From Sinorhizobium psoraleae (GTDB taxonomy: Bacteria > Pseudomonadota > Alphaproteobacteria > Rhizobiales > Rhizobiaceae): a stretch of DNA of 38,248 nucleotides. The notes under the pieces were generated by a model that saw nothing but the letters and a program-made list of their open reading frames with translations, was not told the DNA's origin and ran no database searches. The stretch spans positions 109,550 through 147,797 of the forward strand of contig NZ_JABEKV010000009.1 in assembly GCF_013283645.1 (NCBI RefSeq). The letters are read 5' to 3'. The translations under genes were made by a program, and so were the position numbers. Positions 26,601 through 34,900 of the stretch are shown in pieces; positions within the stretch are counted from its first letter, which is position 1; every line of letters starts with the position of its first letter.

Positions 26601-28151
26601 TGGTACATTGCGGGAGCGGCACCATTCAAGGACGCCCTGTACTTCCCGGCTCAATCGCCCGACCTTCGGACCCCATTCCTCGTTGAGTCCCCTCCAGGCA
26701 GACTCGACAAGAAGCAGTTCGGGCCGAAAATCCTCTAGCTCGGTCTGCCAATTCCCGACCGATAGCTGCTGCAGATCACATTCGGGCGAATAGCCCGTGT
26801 AAGTAAATTCATCCATGATTGCCGCGACACGCAGCCTGCTGCGCAGGACGCGGGCAGCGCGCGCCTTCAAAGTCGCGGCGTCATGGCCTTCGCGCGCAAG
26901 CTTCAGCAATCGCTCCTCGCGCGAGGAGAGGTTCAGTCCGTCCACCACCGGCTGAAGTATTTTGAGAGCGTCCTCAGGCGAGCCAGTTTCGATTAATGCA
27001 AAACCAAGTTTCCGAGCAATTCGACGCGAAGGATCGAGTTCATAAGCCACACGTAGCAGTGCAAGGGCCTGGTTCGGAAACCGAGCCCGTATTCGATCAG
27101 CTAAGGCGGCCCACCGCCGAGCAGCATCTTCAGGCGACACCGGAAGAGCCAACGTCCATGCGGCCACAAGTTCAGGGGAAACCGAGGTGCCTGCTTCCGC
27201 GTCGGCCGGGAGAGCGATATTAGTCAAAGTATTGTGCAATCGGGCCTCAAGTTCCGTGACTTTCACCCGCAGTGTTTCGGCCTCCCGCTCCGCGGTCTGG
27301 GCCCTTACAGTGGCAGCGCCCAATCCGTCCCGCGCTTCTGCAAGCTGCTGGGTCACCGTTCGGTACTTCAGATTGGCATTGTTCAATGACTCTCGCAGCT
27401 TCGCTCGATCAGCTGCATTGCGATAGGATTCCAGAACCTCCCGTGTTGTCATGTGTTCCAGATGTTGCTCTGTGGTGACTGTTTCCGCAGGCAGAAAAAG
27501 ATGGGTCGGTGTCGCGTTGAACGTATCCCAGAACAAGTAATTTTGCTTTTTCAGAAAGCCCATAAGCTCGTGGAATGCCGCTTCAGTGGCGCTTTCAACG
27601 TAGATTATGGGGCGATCGCGGGCGATTAGCTTTTCGGCTCCGCGTAGAACCGCTAGTTCCATGCCCTCCACATCGATCTTTATAAGCTTGACCACGCTTC
27701 CGAGACGCTGTTTATCCAATGTGACGACCGGGATCTCCCCATGACCTTCGAGGAGGCTTTGAGCCCCTAGGTTGTCCGGTCGATCGGCACTGAATGCAGC
27801 CAGACCAGGCTCGGCCCCCACGCCCTTGGCGATGACTTTGATCCGGGCATCCAGATCATTGAGTTTCGCACTCCGGATTAAGGATTCGGCCAGATGAGCA
27901 TTCGGTTCGAATGCTATGACGCTGCAACCATAGACAGCAGCAAGATACAGGGTATGGTTGCCAACATTTGCGCCGATGTCGAGCACCAAATCCCCTGGCC
28001 CGAGGCGCGTCCCCATGTCGCGCAACATGTCCAATTCATAAGGCGTGCCAGTTTCGGCCAACTTCTTCTGAATATAGTCGGTCGCATAGTCGGGTAGGTA
28101 TATCTGGTAGGATATCCCTTGGTCTATTAGAGCAATGATATTGTTGTCCAC
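23643..28151 (-). CDS. Giant FkbM methyltransferase/glycosyltransferase fusion (1502 residues)
   Basis: The start is GTG 28151 with GGAG upstream. Residues 50-215 form an FkbM-type SAM methyltransferase (LDIGANVGNHTLYLA; IKIDVEGMELAVLRGAE). Residues 222-310 form a coiled coil. Residues 320-430 are helical, TPR-like. Residues 440-755 resemble CgeB-type glycosyltransferases (FCFAGAYYARYPDRT; YARRVYELLASNTRVIS). Residues 760-985 are weakly glycosyltransferase-like (TVLARATTLSEAESL). Residues 990-1115 are a beta-rich, possibly carbohydrate-binding segment. Residues 1125-1502 are a GT4 glycosyltransferase (RIVGDGPLFEEI; VPSRMDSQGVSRDEAMSSGLVPV). It probably builds and O-methylates a surface glycan in one polypeptide. 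The frame is unbroken over 4.5 kb, which is good evidence that it is functional. The sugar donors are unknown. Confidence 0.85.
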   Translation of the reverse strand: MDNNIIALIDQGISYQIYLPDYATDYIQKKLAETGTPYELDMLRDMGTRLGPGDLVLDIGANVGNHTLYLAAVYGCSVIAFEPNAHLAESLIRSAKLNDLDARIKVIAKGVGAEPGLAAFSADRPDNLGAQSLLEGHGEIPVVTLDKQRLGSVVKLIKIDVEGMELAVLRGAEKLIARDRPIIYVESATEAAFHELMGFLKKQNYLFWDTFNATPTHLFLPAETVTTEQHLEHMTTREVLESYRNAADRAKLRESLNNANLKYRTVTQQLAEARDGLGAATVRAQTAEREAETLRVKVTELEARLHNTLTNIALPADAEAGTSVSPELVAAWTLALPVSPEDAARRWAALADRIRARFPNQALALLRVAYELDPSRRIARKLGFALIETGSPEDALKILQPVVDGLNLSSREERLLKLAREGHDAATLKARAARVLRSRLRVAAIMDEFTYTGYSPECDLQQLSVGNWQTELEDFRPELLLVESAWRGLNEEWGPKVGRLSREVQGVLEWCRSRNVPTAFWNKEDPVHFETFLTTAQKFDLVFTTDIDCIPGYKEGLGHDRVHLLPFACQPEIHNPLEIAERKDAFCFAGAYYARYPDRTRDLDDFLDKLSEYRPFEIFDRNFGKDHPDYMFPEGYKKYIIGTLPPSEIDRAYKGYTFGINLNSVKNSQSMYARRVYELLASNTRVISNYSRGLRLMFGDLVVSTDSGDEALRQVRRQDDMGLTARLRLAGLRKALSEHTYSHRLARVAHRAGIDMPDASALPQITVLARATTLSEAESLVAQIRRQKLAGLSLVLVLPAEIDLPAADLPCPMRRLTPEEADRIRLGDLVTCDEWLAGFVPGDYYGANYLTDLILATLYSDAAVLGKAAYHYLDEAGIVPVDGPSYVPVDRLAARRSLLRGDQAPAARLAPWLQALPEAILEGDDILALDPFGYCEGGALDPDDAERVTAAVEDLPGINPGLAEADLAARADAMAPARNAEITVPFVAGAALAADMLKPASGKVTWTTDERGIWHLTSTLGDEEHVYIYERKCRPLSDLHGDDGGYRLHPLVGPGLSTQFVAVWLDAQKQKLGHQMLTTNRNARLKPPEGTEFVRFGIRLRGPGSCAVHGVLLNDHHPAARPIVSGSRLLLLTNHYPSYRDLYRNGFVHSRVRAYRDLGGITPDIYRLRPEQDLSWHEFQNIDCMTGSAEQLDLLLDSGQYDHVLVHFLDADMWRVLSRHIDRIRVTVWVHGAEVQPWWRRSFNFSTDAERENAKAISDQRLAFWCGLFAPLPKNLRFVFVSQISANTTFEDLEVACPPDQYRIIHNPIDDQLFAFHEKPAEQRGKILSIRPFASRTYANDLSVEAILALQPWEFFKNLEIRIVGDGPLFEEITAPLAGIGNVTCERRFLTQAEIAAVHQEYGVFLVPSRMDSQGVSRDEAMSSGLVPVTSRVAAVPEFVDDSCGYLAEPEDAEGLARAIMDLWENPDVFLRKSRAAAERVRRQSAYESVIAAELALISAPE

Positions 28152-28259
28152 CGATCAGAACTCCGTCTTCCCGTATGCTTTCGTACGCGCGACAAGCAAC
28201 CTCCCCATCCCGGGAAAACATCCTTGCCGAGGGCTTTTGGTGGGGCGAAGCGCGCCGAA

Positions 28260-28874
28260 TCAGCGGGCCGTCTTCCATATGGAGGGTAGTTTCACGCTAC
28301 GAAGCGGCCTCGTGATCCGCCAAGACGTGCTTTTGTACACAGCCTTGAGCTTCCGCTCCGAGATTGTCAACTCGTGACGCAGTTTCGCAAATTGTCCCGA
28401 GAGTACAGTCTTCTCTTTCTGCAGTGCATTAACCTTTGTTTGCTCTAACACTCGGGCACTTTTAGAGGCCGCCAGTTGGTCGCGCAGTGATGCGACCTGT
28501 GTCGCCAGGGAAGCTTTCTCTTTCTGCAGTGCAGTAACCTTAGCCTGCTCTGAGGCTCGCGCGCGTTCAGAAGCTGCCAGTTGGTCGCGGAGTTCTACCA
28601 CTTCTGCCGCCAGTGCGATCTTCTCTTCCTGCAGTGCCTCGAACCGAGCTAAAGCTGCGGTGATCGAAACCTCGGTTCGCGCATCGCGCTCTCTGTTGGT
28701 TTCCCGCGCCGTTTGCAACACTTCGATCTCGCGGCGAGCCTTGGCCAATGACTGCTCAAGCGCAATAACCTCAGACTGCCATTCGGTTTGGCGAACATCC
28801 GCAGGAGTTTTCAAGGTTAAGGCAATATCTGCCAACTCTGCTTCATCTCTGATCCCGACTACCATGCTAACCAT
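28260..28874 (-). CDS. Coiled-coil protein with glycosyltransferase-type C-terminal tail
   Basis: This 204-residue protein is almost wholly predicted coiled coil from about residue 33 to 170. It includes two consecutive 35-residue repeats (RDQLAASERARASEQ and RDQLAASKSARVLEQ units, each with LQKEK). It ends in YKSTSWRITRPLRSVK, a tail commonly seen at the C-terminus of rhizobial glycosyltransferases and polysaccharide methyltransferases. It lies 108 bases upstream of the fusion gene, whose own internal coiled coil could be its partner. No catalytic domain is present, so it is either a scaffold or a remnant of a larger enzyme that has lost its N-terminal domain. The DNA 28875-29173 upstream shows no gene. 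Confidence 0.65.
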   Translation of the reverse strand: MVSMVVGIRDEAELADIALTLKTPADVRQTEWQSEVIALEQSLAKARREIEVLQTARETNRERDARTEVSITAALARFEALQEEKIALAAEVVELRDQLAASERARASEQAKVTALQKEKASLATQVASLRDQLAASKSARVLEQTKVNALQKEKTVLSGQFAKLRHELTISERKLKAVYKSTSWRITRPLRSVKLPSIWKTAR

Positions 28875-29173
28875 CCGGTCTTGATATACGCCGCTGTGCC
28901 CGTCCTGACATTCATCCGGCTCATAGCCCTATTAGGCTGAATTAATCGCGATAAAGTTGAGGGCTTGTAATCGTTTGTCGATTTAAGCGGCAAAGGTCAA
29001 GAGCGTTCTACGACCTGCCTGTATGTGGCGCTTCGACGCTGGCTTCAAGTAAGAAAGTGCGGCGAGGACATTCCTGGGGAGCAGGTCACGAGCCACCCCT
29101 ACTCCAGAGGAAGCATACACGCTCTTATGCCTCACCTCCCAGTCGGGCCACCTGCCGCCTTGATCGAAAATGG

Positions 29174-29895
29174 TTAAGGCTTTTTGGGAACGGTCACACG
29201 CGGTTTCGCTTCAGATCGTGACGCTAGTCGACGCTGTCGCCGACGACGATTGAATGTTACGAAATCTTGGTTTCCTGCCTCTAGGCGCGCCGCACCGTGC
29301 TTCCCGAGACTGGCGACCAAGATATCCGCAATTTCATCCGTCCCGTATGCGAGGATGCGGTTCACACAGTCTGCATACGTGGCGGGCGGCAGGGGCGCGG
29401 TCATTTTCCCCAATTCCGGAAGTAGAAATCTATTCCGTTGTGGCTGGCATCTCCGCCTAGCGCTCTTAGCAGTGGGAATGCATGGCGCTCCAGGTGATGG
29501 GTGTCGCTGTCATTCTGGAAATGGACAGCGCGCATTGGAGGGTGACCGGAAAGATATGAGTGAAGTGATAAGACCTGATCCGTGAAGCAGCCTTCCAGGC
29601 TCTCACCCGCTGTCCAACCGAAGCACCTTGAAACGGAATTTCGGATGTACGCGTAGTGCAGAATCGGTCTGAGGGTTTACAACCATAATCGTGCTGGGCA
29701 CTAGGGAGCCGTAATACAGAGCGGCAAAACCACCAGCGCTTCCGCCAGTGAGCACAATTTTATTGCCTGCGAGTGGGAGGCGACGTGCTCGATAATCGGC
29801 AGTAGTTGAACTGCTGCTATCTTTCTGAGGCTGGAGACGGACGAGACACTCCAATGACGTATCAGGTCCCCGTCAGCCCCAAGGCGTGCTTCCAC
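29174..29895 (-). pseudogene. Alpha/beta-hydrolase-like gene broken by frameshifts
   Basis: Three minus-strand frames carry consecutive pieces. About 29895-29780 reads GADGDLIRHWSVSSVSSLRK to EHVASHS. A second frame at about 29780-29603 contains NKIVLTGGSAGGFAALYYG, with the nucleophile-elbow GGSAGG, then SLVPSTIMVVNPQTD. A third frame from about 29600 reads FTDQVLSLHSYLSGHPPM, VHFQNDSDTHHLE and ends in PKKP at 29174. The order matches a single alpha/beta hydrolase. At least two frameshifts are present and the N-terminal part is missing next to the KpsM gene. It is dead or badly sequenced. Similar hydrolases occur in capsule loci. Confidence 0.7.
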
Positions 29896-29920
29896 CTCGA
29901 TGGATTCGACGCGGCCTTTT

Positions 29921-30694
29921 CTATGTTTCGTTTCGCAGCGTCTTTCGGGAAATCGTGAAGACGGTCATACCGCCGAAGAACACCAAGGCAGAGCACAGGG
30001 CGAGGTATGGGAGGTCCAGACCTATCGCTCTGTACTCTGGGTAGAAGCCAGTGCGGAAAAGCATTATCACATGACAAAGGGGATTGCTCAGAAGAATGTC
30101 TCTGTACGGATGAGGCATGTCGCCTGGCACGAAGAACACACCACACAAAAGGAACATTGGTCTCGTGAGAATGCCGTATATTTGCTCATAAAGGGCGTAT
30201 TTTACGAACATGACGCTGTTGAACAATCCGACGCCAAGCGCCAGTGACCCTGCGTATAGTTCAGCTTCGAGCAATCTCGGCCAATTCAGTTCAGGGCTGT
30301 GCGGTAATGTTAAAAATATCGCAGCAAATACAATTGCTGAGACAAGTGTTGTCGTCAGCGTTTGCAGTACGTATCGCGCAGTGATCGCATCGATCGGCGC
30401 CACGTTCGGATAGCTGAGCAGGGGCTTATTGGCCCGCACGGCTGAGCTCAGATACATCACCTTTGCCTGATACATCTGGTATCCAAGATACCCTGTGGCG
30501 AAAAAAAGAATAAAACTGGTGCCTAGTGCGGGGGTATGCGCAATGGCACCGAAGATGACCGTCATCATCGCGATGTACCCAATAGGCTCCAGTAGCGCCC
30601 AGAGATATCCGCCAGGCTTGCTGCCGAACTTAGTAGACATTTCGCGAACGATCATCGCGGAGACAACGCGAAGATGGGTCGTGGCCAAACTCAT
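29921..30694 (-). CDS. ABC-2 polysaccharide export permease, KpsM/RkpT type
   Basis: The ATG at 30694 follows GGAGTGCAAGGG and gives the usual 257 residues. A longer in-frame start at 30847 adds a low-complexity leader and is rejected. The protein has the typical KpsM opening (REMSTKFGSKPGGYLWALLEP), about six transmembrane helices and the C-terminal segment GVFFVPGDMPHPYRDILLSNPL. Such permeases export group-2/K-antigen capsule across the inner membrane together with a KpsT ATPase and KpsE/KpsD partners. No KpsT, KpsE or KpsD gene occurs in this window; downstream there is only the broken hydrolase. It must use partners encoded elsewhere or be an orphan. Confidence 0.9.
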   Translation of the reverse strand: MSLATTHLRVVSAMIVREMSTKFGSKPGGYLWALLEPIGYIAMMTVIFGAIAHTPALGTSFILFFATGYLGYQMYQAKVMYLSSAVRANKPLLSYPNVAPIDAITARYVLQTLTTTLVSAIVFAAIFLTLPHSPELNWPRLLEAELYAGSLALGVGLFNSVMFVKYALYEQIYGILTRPMFLLCGVFFVPGDMPHPYRDILLSNPLCHVIMLFRTGFYPEYRAIGLDLPYLALCSALVFFGGMTVFTISRKTLRNET

Positions 30695-31548
30695 TCCCTT
30701 GCACTCCGGATGGTTTCGCGCCTGTTTACCCTTAACATCCCGCTGCGGGCAAGCCTCGGCATTATCCTCGGCAATAAACAATAAAGGTGATCCATGGACA
30801 AAGCTGCGTCCATCGGCGCGGCGATCCTGTTTCAAATCCATGCGCAAAGTCGAGTAAGGCGACCGCGCGTCGTGCGACGTGATTCACGGCCACGGTCAGC
30901 CGACCGCCGTAAGTGCTTGCCACCGTGCGCAGGTGGAATGGGGCTGCAATCACTAAAGCGAACCGCCTCCGGTTCGTGACCAATTGCCCATAGTCCGATG
31001 CCGGCCGCTCAGTCTTGACGGCCATTCTCCTCCAAAGGAACAGTGAAGCAGAGAATGATCGCAGTCACGAAGCTTAGTCTAGCTATGGCACGCGCGGGCT
31101 TGTTCGGCCGACGAGTTTCTCGCGCCACGTCGCTACACTCGGGTCTTAAGGCTCGTGGAAGGCCGTACGCCGATATCGAAGAGCCGCAATACAAGGTGTT
31201 CAGGAGCCTCCGAACTGGGAATGCTCCGCGCTGACTGTGAGCGGATCAGCGGATCGTGGGTGAGCGCGCCTAATATGGATTGGCCGCGGAGGGTTTGTGC
31301 ACTGCGACCAGGCGCTTCGTCTCCTCCCGAGACAAGCCCAGATGCCGGTCGGCTGTTGTAATCAACTCAACACGCTGCATTGTCATAGGACTAATCCCTA
31401 GTGCTTGCGGCTTTCAGCCCGTCTCAGCAAGGCGGCCGTCACCGGAGGCCACCGCCGACGCTGCAGACTTGTCGTTCACCACTACGGTTCATCTCGGCAA
31501 CTCCCGCGATTCGACCACTGTCGAAGTCGCAGAACTTGAGGTTCAAGG
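30695..31548. other. Gene-poor 850-bp stretch upstream of the KpsM gene
   Basis: No convincing gene is seen. A minus-strand frame from ATG 31025 follows GGAGGAG with a spacing that is too tight and has no family match. Another frame (31194-31009) carries a short hydrophobic stretch (LSFVTAIILCFTVPL). The region may be a decayed capsule gene plus the KpsM promoter. Confidence 0.35.
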
Positions 31549-33150
31549 CTACTCCCAGCAGAGCACGAATGTCTCGTCCATTGAATGTGTTGTCACGAGA
31601 AAAGACACATCGGAAGCCGGTTCAACGTTGTTAGGCTTTGTCGAGCGCCAGCCTGCAATAGTTGGCACCGACTGCCCTGATATGATCTTGCATGTTACTC
31701 TCGATTGAATGCTAAGCGTCCCGCTCTGACCACTGATGCGGACGCCATCTGGCATGCGAATAACCCGCTTGTCGTTGGGGGTCAGGAAACGTGTCCCGTA
31801 GGTGGCATAGCCCCTGTCAGTTCTTGACTTTACTCGTTGATGGGCTGCGTCCGAAACGGGCTCGATCTGATCTCTGATGGTAATCGTGCGCTTGAGACGA
31901 TCGAACACGACTGTACGTCTGGCATCGAACCCTCGCCACATCTTCGTTTCACCGGTCACTTCGAAATTGGTTTCGGAGCTTCGCGACGACGCGATCCGCG
32001 AGTGCTGGCCGATCGCAGCCATGTCTCGCCACGCCGGCACACCGACAACAAAAGGCAGGCTGTGGGCATCGGCGGATCGCATGTAGATACGCATTGGGTC
32101 TTTTGGCTGATGCGCAAACATTCCACCATCGATCAGCCATTCCTCACCGAGCGCGAACAAGGAAAGCGACAGATCGTCATCATGGCGATGCGCTTGGCTA
32201 CGATACCCGGATTTGAACGAGCCGTGCAGCGCCTGTGTATCCCAGCCGCTACGGAAGAAAGCCCAGCCGCTGTCCTGCAGGGCAAGATCACTAAAAGCCG
32301 GCTGGGGTAGCCGTCGGACGGTGAAATCGGCGGTGTCTCCGATGTGAGGCAGCTTGCGATCCGGGCGTGTCATGTGGGCAAGGATTAATTCGGCTTTCTC
32401 CATGAATCCGGGAGTATCGATCTCCTCACCTGTGTAGGCCATCACTATTTCATTCGCGTGCTTCACCTGCGCAATGCCGAAATGATGATAGCCTGTGCTG
32501 TTTTCTACATGGCCGCCGTCTGGCGCGAAGGCTGCAGAAATCTCGAAACGGATCCGATCTCGCGCGAGACGCTCCGCTTCGCTGTCGCCCATTTCCTGAG
32601 AGTATTCGAACAGGATGAGGCTCTGGTCAAAGCCGTGGTTATTCCCCCGCTCGTAAAAGTCTTCCTGCTTCAGCAGGGACGCATGTCGTCTACAAATCTC
32701 GTCCAACAACGCACTGCCTCGCGCGCCGAAGTGGCTGCGGAGCAGCAGAAAGTTGCTTAGTCGCAATGCCGTTGCGTGGTCGTGCCAGGCCATGTTGGTT
32801 CGGACCATAGGGACCGCCCGAAACTTCGCCCACCATTGATCGATCATAGCAAGCGCGAGCTCCGAGCCATGCTTGCTCCTACTGTGTCGATCGTAAGCGA
32901 TCAAGTCGTGCATGAATGCAAACTGGTGGATCTGCCACCCGAGCGTGCGGGGTTTGTCGTCTAGGTGATTCCAATGGCCGTCATCGAGCGAGACGGCCCC
33001 GAATTGCGACGACTGCCACGTCCTAGAGACGATTATTTCTCGACCGGACGAAGCCTGCTTTTCTGTCAGAAGGCCTAATTTTCTCTCGTGCCATGGCGAA
33101 ACCGAAAAACGCGCCGTCGTTGAGAAGGCTGAAAATGCCCTGTGCAGCAT
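31549..33150 (-). CDS. Second heparinase II/III-family protein
   Basis: The ATG at 33150 is preceded by GGGGAG at good spacing and is preferred over the TTG at 33174. The 533-residue product has an alpha/alpha-toroid N-terminal half (WQIHQFAFMHDL; NMAWHDHATALRL; NNHGFDQSLILFEYSQ) and a heparinase II/III C-terminal beta domain starting near residue 315 (SQAHRHDDDLSLSLFALG; EEWLIDGGMF; SADAHSLPFV). The His/Asp-rich loop and the H-N/S segment of the family are present. It is not obviously secreted. It lies 10 bases after the small gene at 33161 and forms one transcription unit with 33161-34470. It probably acts on the same surface polysaccharide as the heparinase-like protein at 21324. Confidence 0.82.
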   Translation of the reverse strand: MLHRAFSAFSTTARFSVSPWHERKLGLLTEKQASSGREIIVSRTWQSSQFGAVSLDDGHWNHLDDKPRTLGWQIHQFAFMHDLIAYDRHSRSKHGSELALAMIDQWWAKFRAVPMVRTNMAWHDHATALRLSNFLLLRSHFGARGSALLDEICRRHASLLKQEDFYERGNNHGFDQSLILFEYSQEMGDSEAERLARDRIRFEISAAFAPDGGHVENSTGYHHFGIAQVKHANEIVMAYTGEEIDTPGFMEKAELILAHMTRPDRKLPHIGDTADFTVRRLPQPAFSDLALQDSGWAFFRSGWDTQALHGSFKSGYRSQAHRHDDDLSLSLFALGEEWLIDGGMFAHQPKDPMRIYMRSADAHSLPFVVGVPAWRDMAAIGQHSRIASSRSSETNFEVTGETKMWRGFDARRTVVFDRLKRTITIRDQIEPVSDAAHQRVKSRTDRGYATYGTRFLTPNDKRVIRMPDGVRISGQSGTLSIQSRVTCKIISGQSVPTIAGWRSTKPNNVEPASDVSFLVTTHSMDETFVLCWE

Positions 33151-33160
33151 GCGCTCCCCG

Positions 33161-33352
33161 TCAACTAGGATCAAACTGGACTATGAGCCATTTTTCGCCG
33201 GTCGCTCTATCTTCATTCGGCGACCAATCGACCCTGCCATCGTGGTCGTATTTGTCGTCGCCAGACAGGCTTTGGTGAACGATCGTCTTCACACCGTCCG
33301 TCCCCGTATGGACTAGTGTGGGAGCGACCCCGGAAGGATGCATCTGGTTCAC
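33161..33352 (-). CDS. Small conserved-context protein of unknown function (63 residues)
   Basis: The GTG at 33352 overlaps the TGA of the upstream gene by four bases (GTGA), a clear sign of translational coupling. The stop precedes the heparinase-like gene by 10 bases. The product is acidic and hydrophilic (DDKYDHDGRVDWSPNEDRAT) and ends WLIVQFDPS. I recognise no family. It could also be a leftover of a larger gene, but the overlap arrangement argues that it is translated. Confidence 0.5.
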   Translation of the reverse strand: MNQMHPSGVAPTLVHTGTDGVKTIVHQSLSGDDKYDHDGRVDWSPNEDRATGEKWLIVQFDPS

Positions 33353-33753
33353 TGTTCTTTCTCGGTTTCAACGGACGATTCTAAGGAAGGCACCGCTTTC
33401 ATCGTCGCCAGACAAAGCGCCGTTGCCTCATTGAATGCTGTTACGGCTTCGCCACCATTAACCGTCGCTTGGGCGTATCCGCTGTGGAAACTGAAGCCGC
33501 CCGCCGCCTTTGGGAGCGCGTAATCAAACAAAGATTTAGCGGCATCGATGCTTTCAGTGAAACGAGGGACAATTCCCACCATCTTCCCGTTCGGGTCGTA
33601 CCATATGGCTTGGATCCGCGCTGGTTTGTCACCGTCAGCTGGGATGGTGTTTTTCTCGCGACGATACTTGAATAGCACGGCAATTTGCAGATCAAGATGC
33701 CTGTTAGGCTCTTTCAGAACTCCTAGTTGCTCAATGATTTCCTGCCGCGTCAT
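33349..33753 (-). CDS. Small protein resembling the phage ABA-sandwich domain family
   Basis: This 134-residue protein starts at ATG 33753, 3 bases after the acetyltransferase stop. It opens with an EIIEQLGVLKEPNRHLDLQIAV helix, then VPRFTESIDAAKSLFDYALP, a GGFSFHSGYAQATVNGG strand pair and EATALCLATMKAV. This order (helix, PxFTxSxDAA, aromatic strands, A-T-x-A-L-C-x-A-x-L end) matches small phage-type proteins with an ABA-sandwich fold. No catalytic function is known to me. A clear relative lies at 36247-36630. Its place inside a tightly packed polysaccharide operon is unusual. Confidence 0.6.
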   Translation of the reverse strand: MTRQEIIEQLGVLKEPNRHLDLQIAVLFKYRREKNTIPADGDKPARIQAIWYDPNGKMVGIVPRFTESIDAAKSLFDYALPKAAGGFSFHSGYAQATVNGGEAVTAFNEATALCLATMKAVPSLESSVETEKEQ

Positions 33754-33756
33754 GAC

Positions 33757-34470
33757 TTACCTATCCAGTGGTCTTGGTTCCTGGTAATGCTTGACAAGTG
33801 CCACGTATTCGTCGTTCGGGCTCTCGCGCAGCGCGACAAATACGCCTTTGTATCGGAGGCAGTTTTCAGTCGTGATGCGCCCGACTTGTCGGGCCGGCAC
33901 CCCCGCCACAATCGCCAACGGTGGCACGTCCTTCAGAACTACTGCGTTTGCACCAACAATTGAAAGTGCCCCGACCTCAACGCCGCCCAGAATTTTGCTG
34001 CCGGTGGCAAGATAGGCATACTCACCGATTAAAGGAACGCCAATGCGCTTCCCCGCTGAATTCAAACGCGTCCTTCCACCGGAATGGCCGCCAAGGGTGA
34101 CATTTGCCCCGATTAGTGCCCCTTTGCGAATTTCGCAATCTCGATGAAGCACAAGCCCAATACCACCGTATCCGAACCTAACGCCTTCGCCGAGCTTCAG
34201 TGAGTTCGGGATGGATGAATTGTGCAGCAAATAGTTGAGATTCTGGCACTTGATCGCTCTTTTCGTGTCACCCAATCGCAAATATTCCTGCGCCGCACAC
34301 CATATTCTATACGCGTCTGGAATGCCCCTGGTAAGCAGTCCGTCGAACTGGTCGAGCAACGGATCGACGGCAACATCAACCAACCGTTTTGGTTCTTCCG
34401 TTTGGATGAGCGTGCCCCATGGCGTCTTGTGTCCAAATTTGCTCAGCAATTCCTGAAAGTACAACAGCAC
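33757..34470 (-). CDS. Serine acetyltransferase-like hexapeptide O-acetyltransferase
   Basis: This 237-residue protein has an N-terminal helical part (1-85) followed by left-handed beta-helix hexapeptide repeats (about 93-195). H109 in VLHRDCEI and NVTLGG at 123-128 match the CysE active-site strand, and AIVAGVPARQVGRI at 186-199 is the standard end of the acetyl-CoA coil. The start is GTG 34470 with AGGGG upstream. In this locus it more likely O-acetylates a polysaccharide sugar than makes O-acetylserine. It is the first gene of the unit 34470-31549. Confidence 0.85.
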   Translation of the reverse strand: MLLYFQELLSKFGHKTPWGTLIQTEEPKRLVDVAVDPLLDQFDGLLTRGIPDAYRIWCAAQEYLRLGDTKRAIKCQNLNYLLHNSSIPNSLKLGEGVRFGYGGIGLVLHRDCEIRKGALIGANVTLGGHSGGRTRLNSAGKRIGVPLIGEYAYLATGSKILGGVEVGALSIVGANAVVLKDVPPLAIVAGVPARQVGRITTENCLRYKGVFVALRESPNDEYVALVKHYQEPRPLDR

Positions 34471-34563
34471 AATCTATGCCCCTGTCATTTTGTCCCTTCC
34501 TTGGGGCGGTGAACCTAGCCCATCGCCGACAACAAACGCAACAATAAGGTCGGCCATTTGACT

Positions 34564-34630
34564 CGGGAAACCCCTTCCCGCCGCCCTCGAACTCGCTTTC
34601 GGAGATAAGGGCGGCTATTCAAATCATAAA
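34564..34630. repeat. Imperfect repeat, copy A (copy B at 36782-36837)
   Basis: Both copies share CGGGA-ACCC-TT-CCG, then CGCCCTCGAA, and after a variable middle CTATTC-AATC. Each lies within about 95-150 bases upstream of a minus-strand gene (acetyltransferase at 34470; ABA-sandwich-like protein at 36630). They may be duplicated upstream DNA or remnants of the same decayed gene. The stretch 34471-34900 holds no other feature that I can support. Confidence 0.35.
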
Positions 34631-34900
34631 CGCGGCGGCTGCAATTGGTTGAACGGCGCACCTTGTGGGAACAAAGTATGGCCAAACGCTTGCCGCCTTG
34701 CCGCGCACATCTTCGGTTTGCCAACTTGGGAGATGTTGACGGGTAAGTCGATGATAGTCCTACGTATAGGAGTATGCGTTGTGTCGATCATCTCGCCAGT
34801 GGTGATGTTGACGTTTCGCTCCACTTGCCTTCTTCGCCGAGCCATGGCTCGATGAGTGACGTCGAAGGTCAGATCTGGAAAGATCTTCAGCAATCCCTCA

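Noticed and set aside
30762..31025. Minus-strand 87-residue frame with GGAGGAG before the ATG
   Set aside because: Spacing to the ATG is too short, and the product resembles no family and has shadow-like composition.
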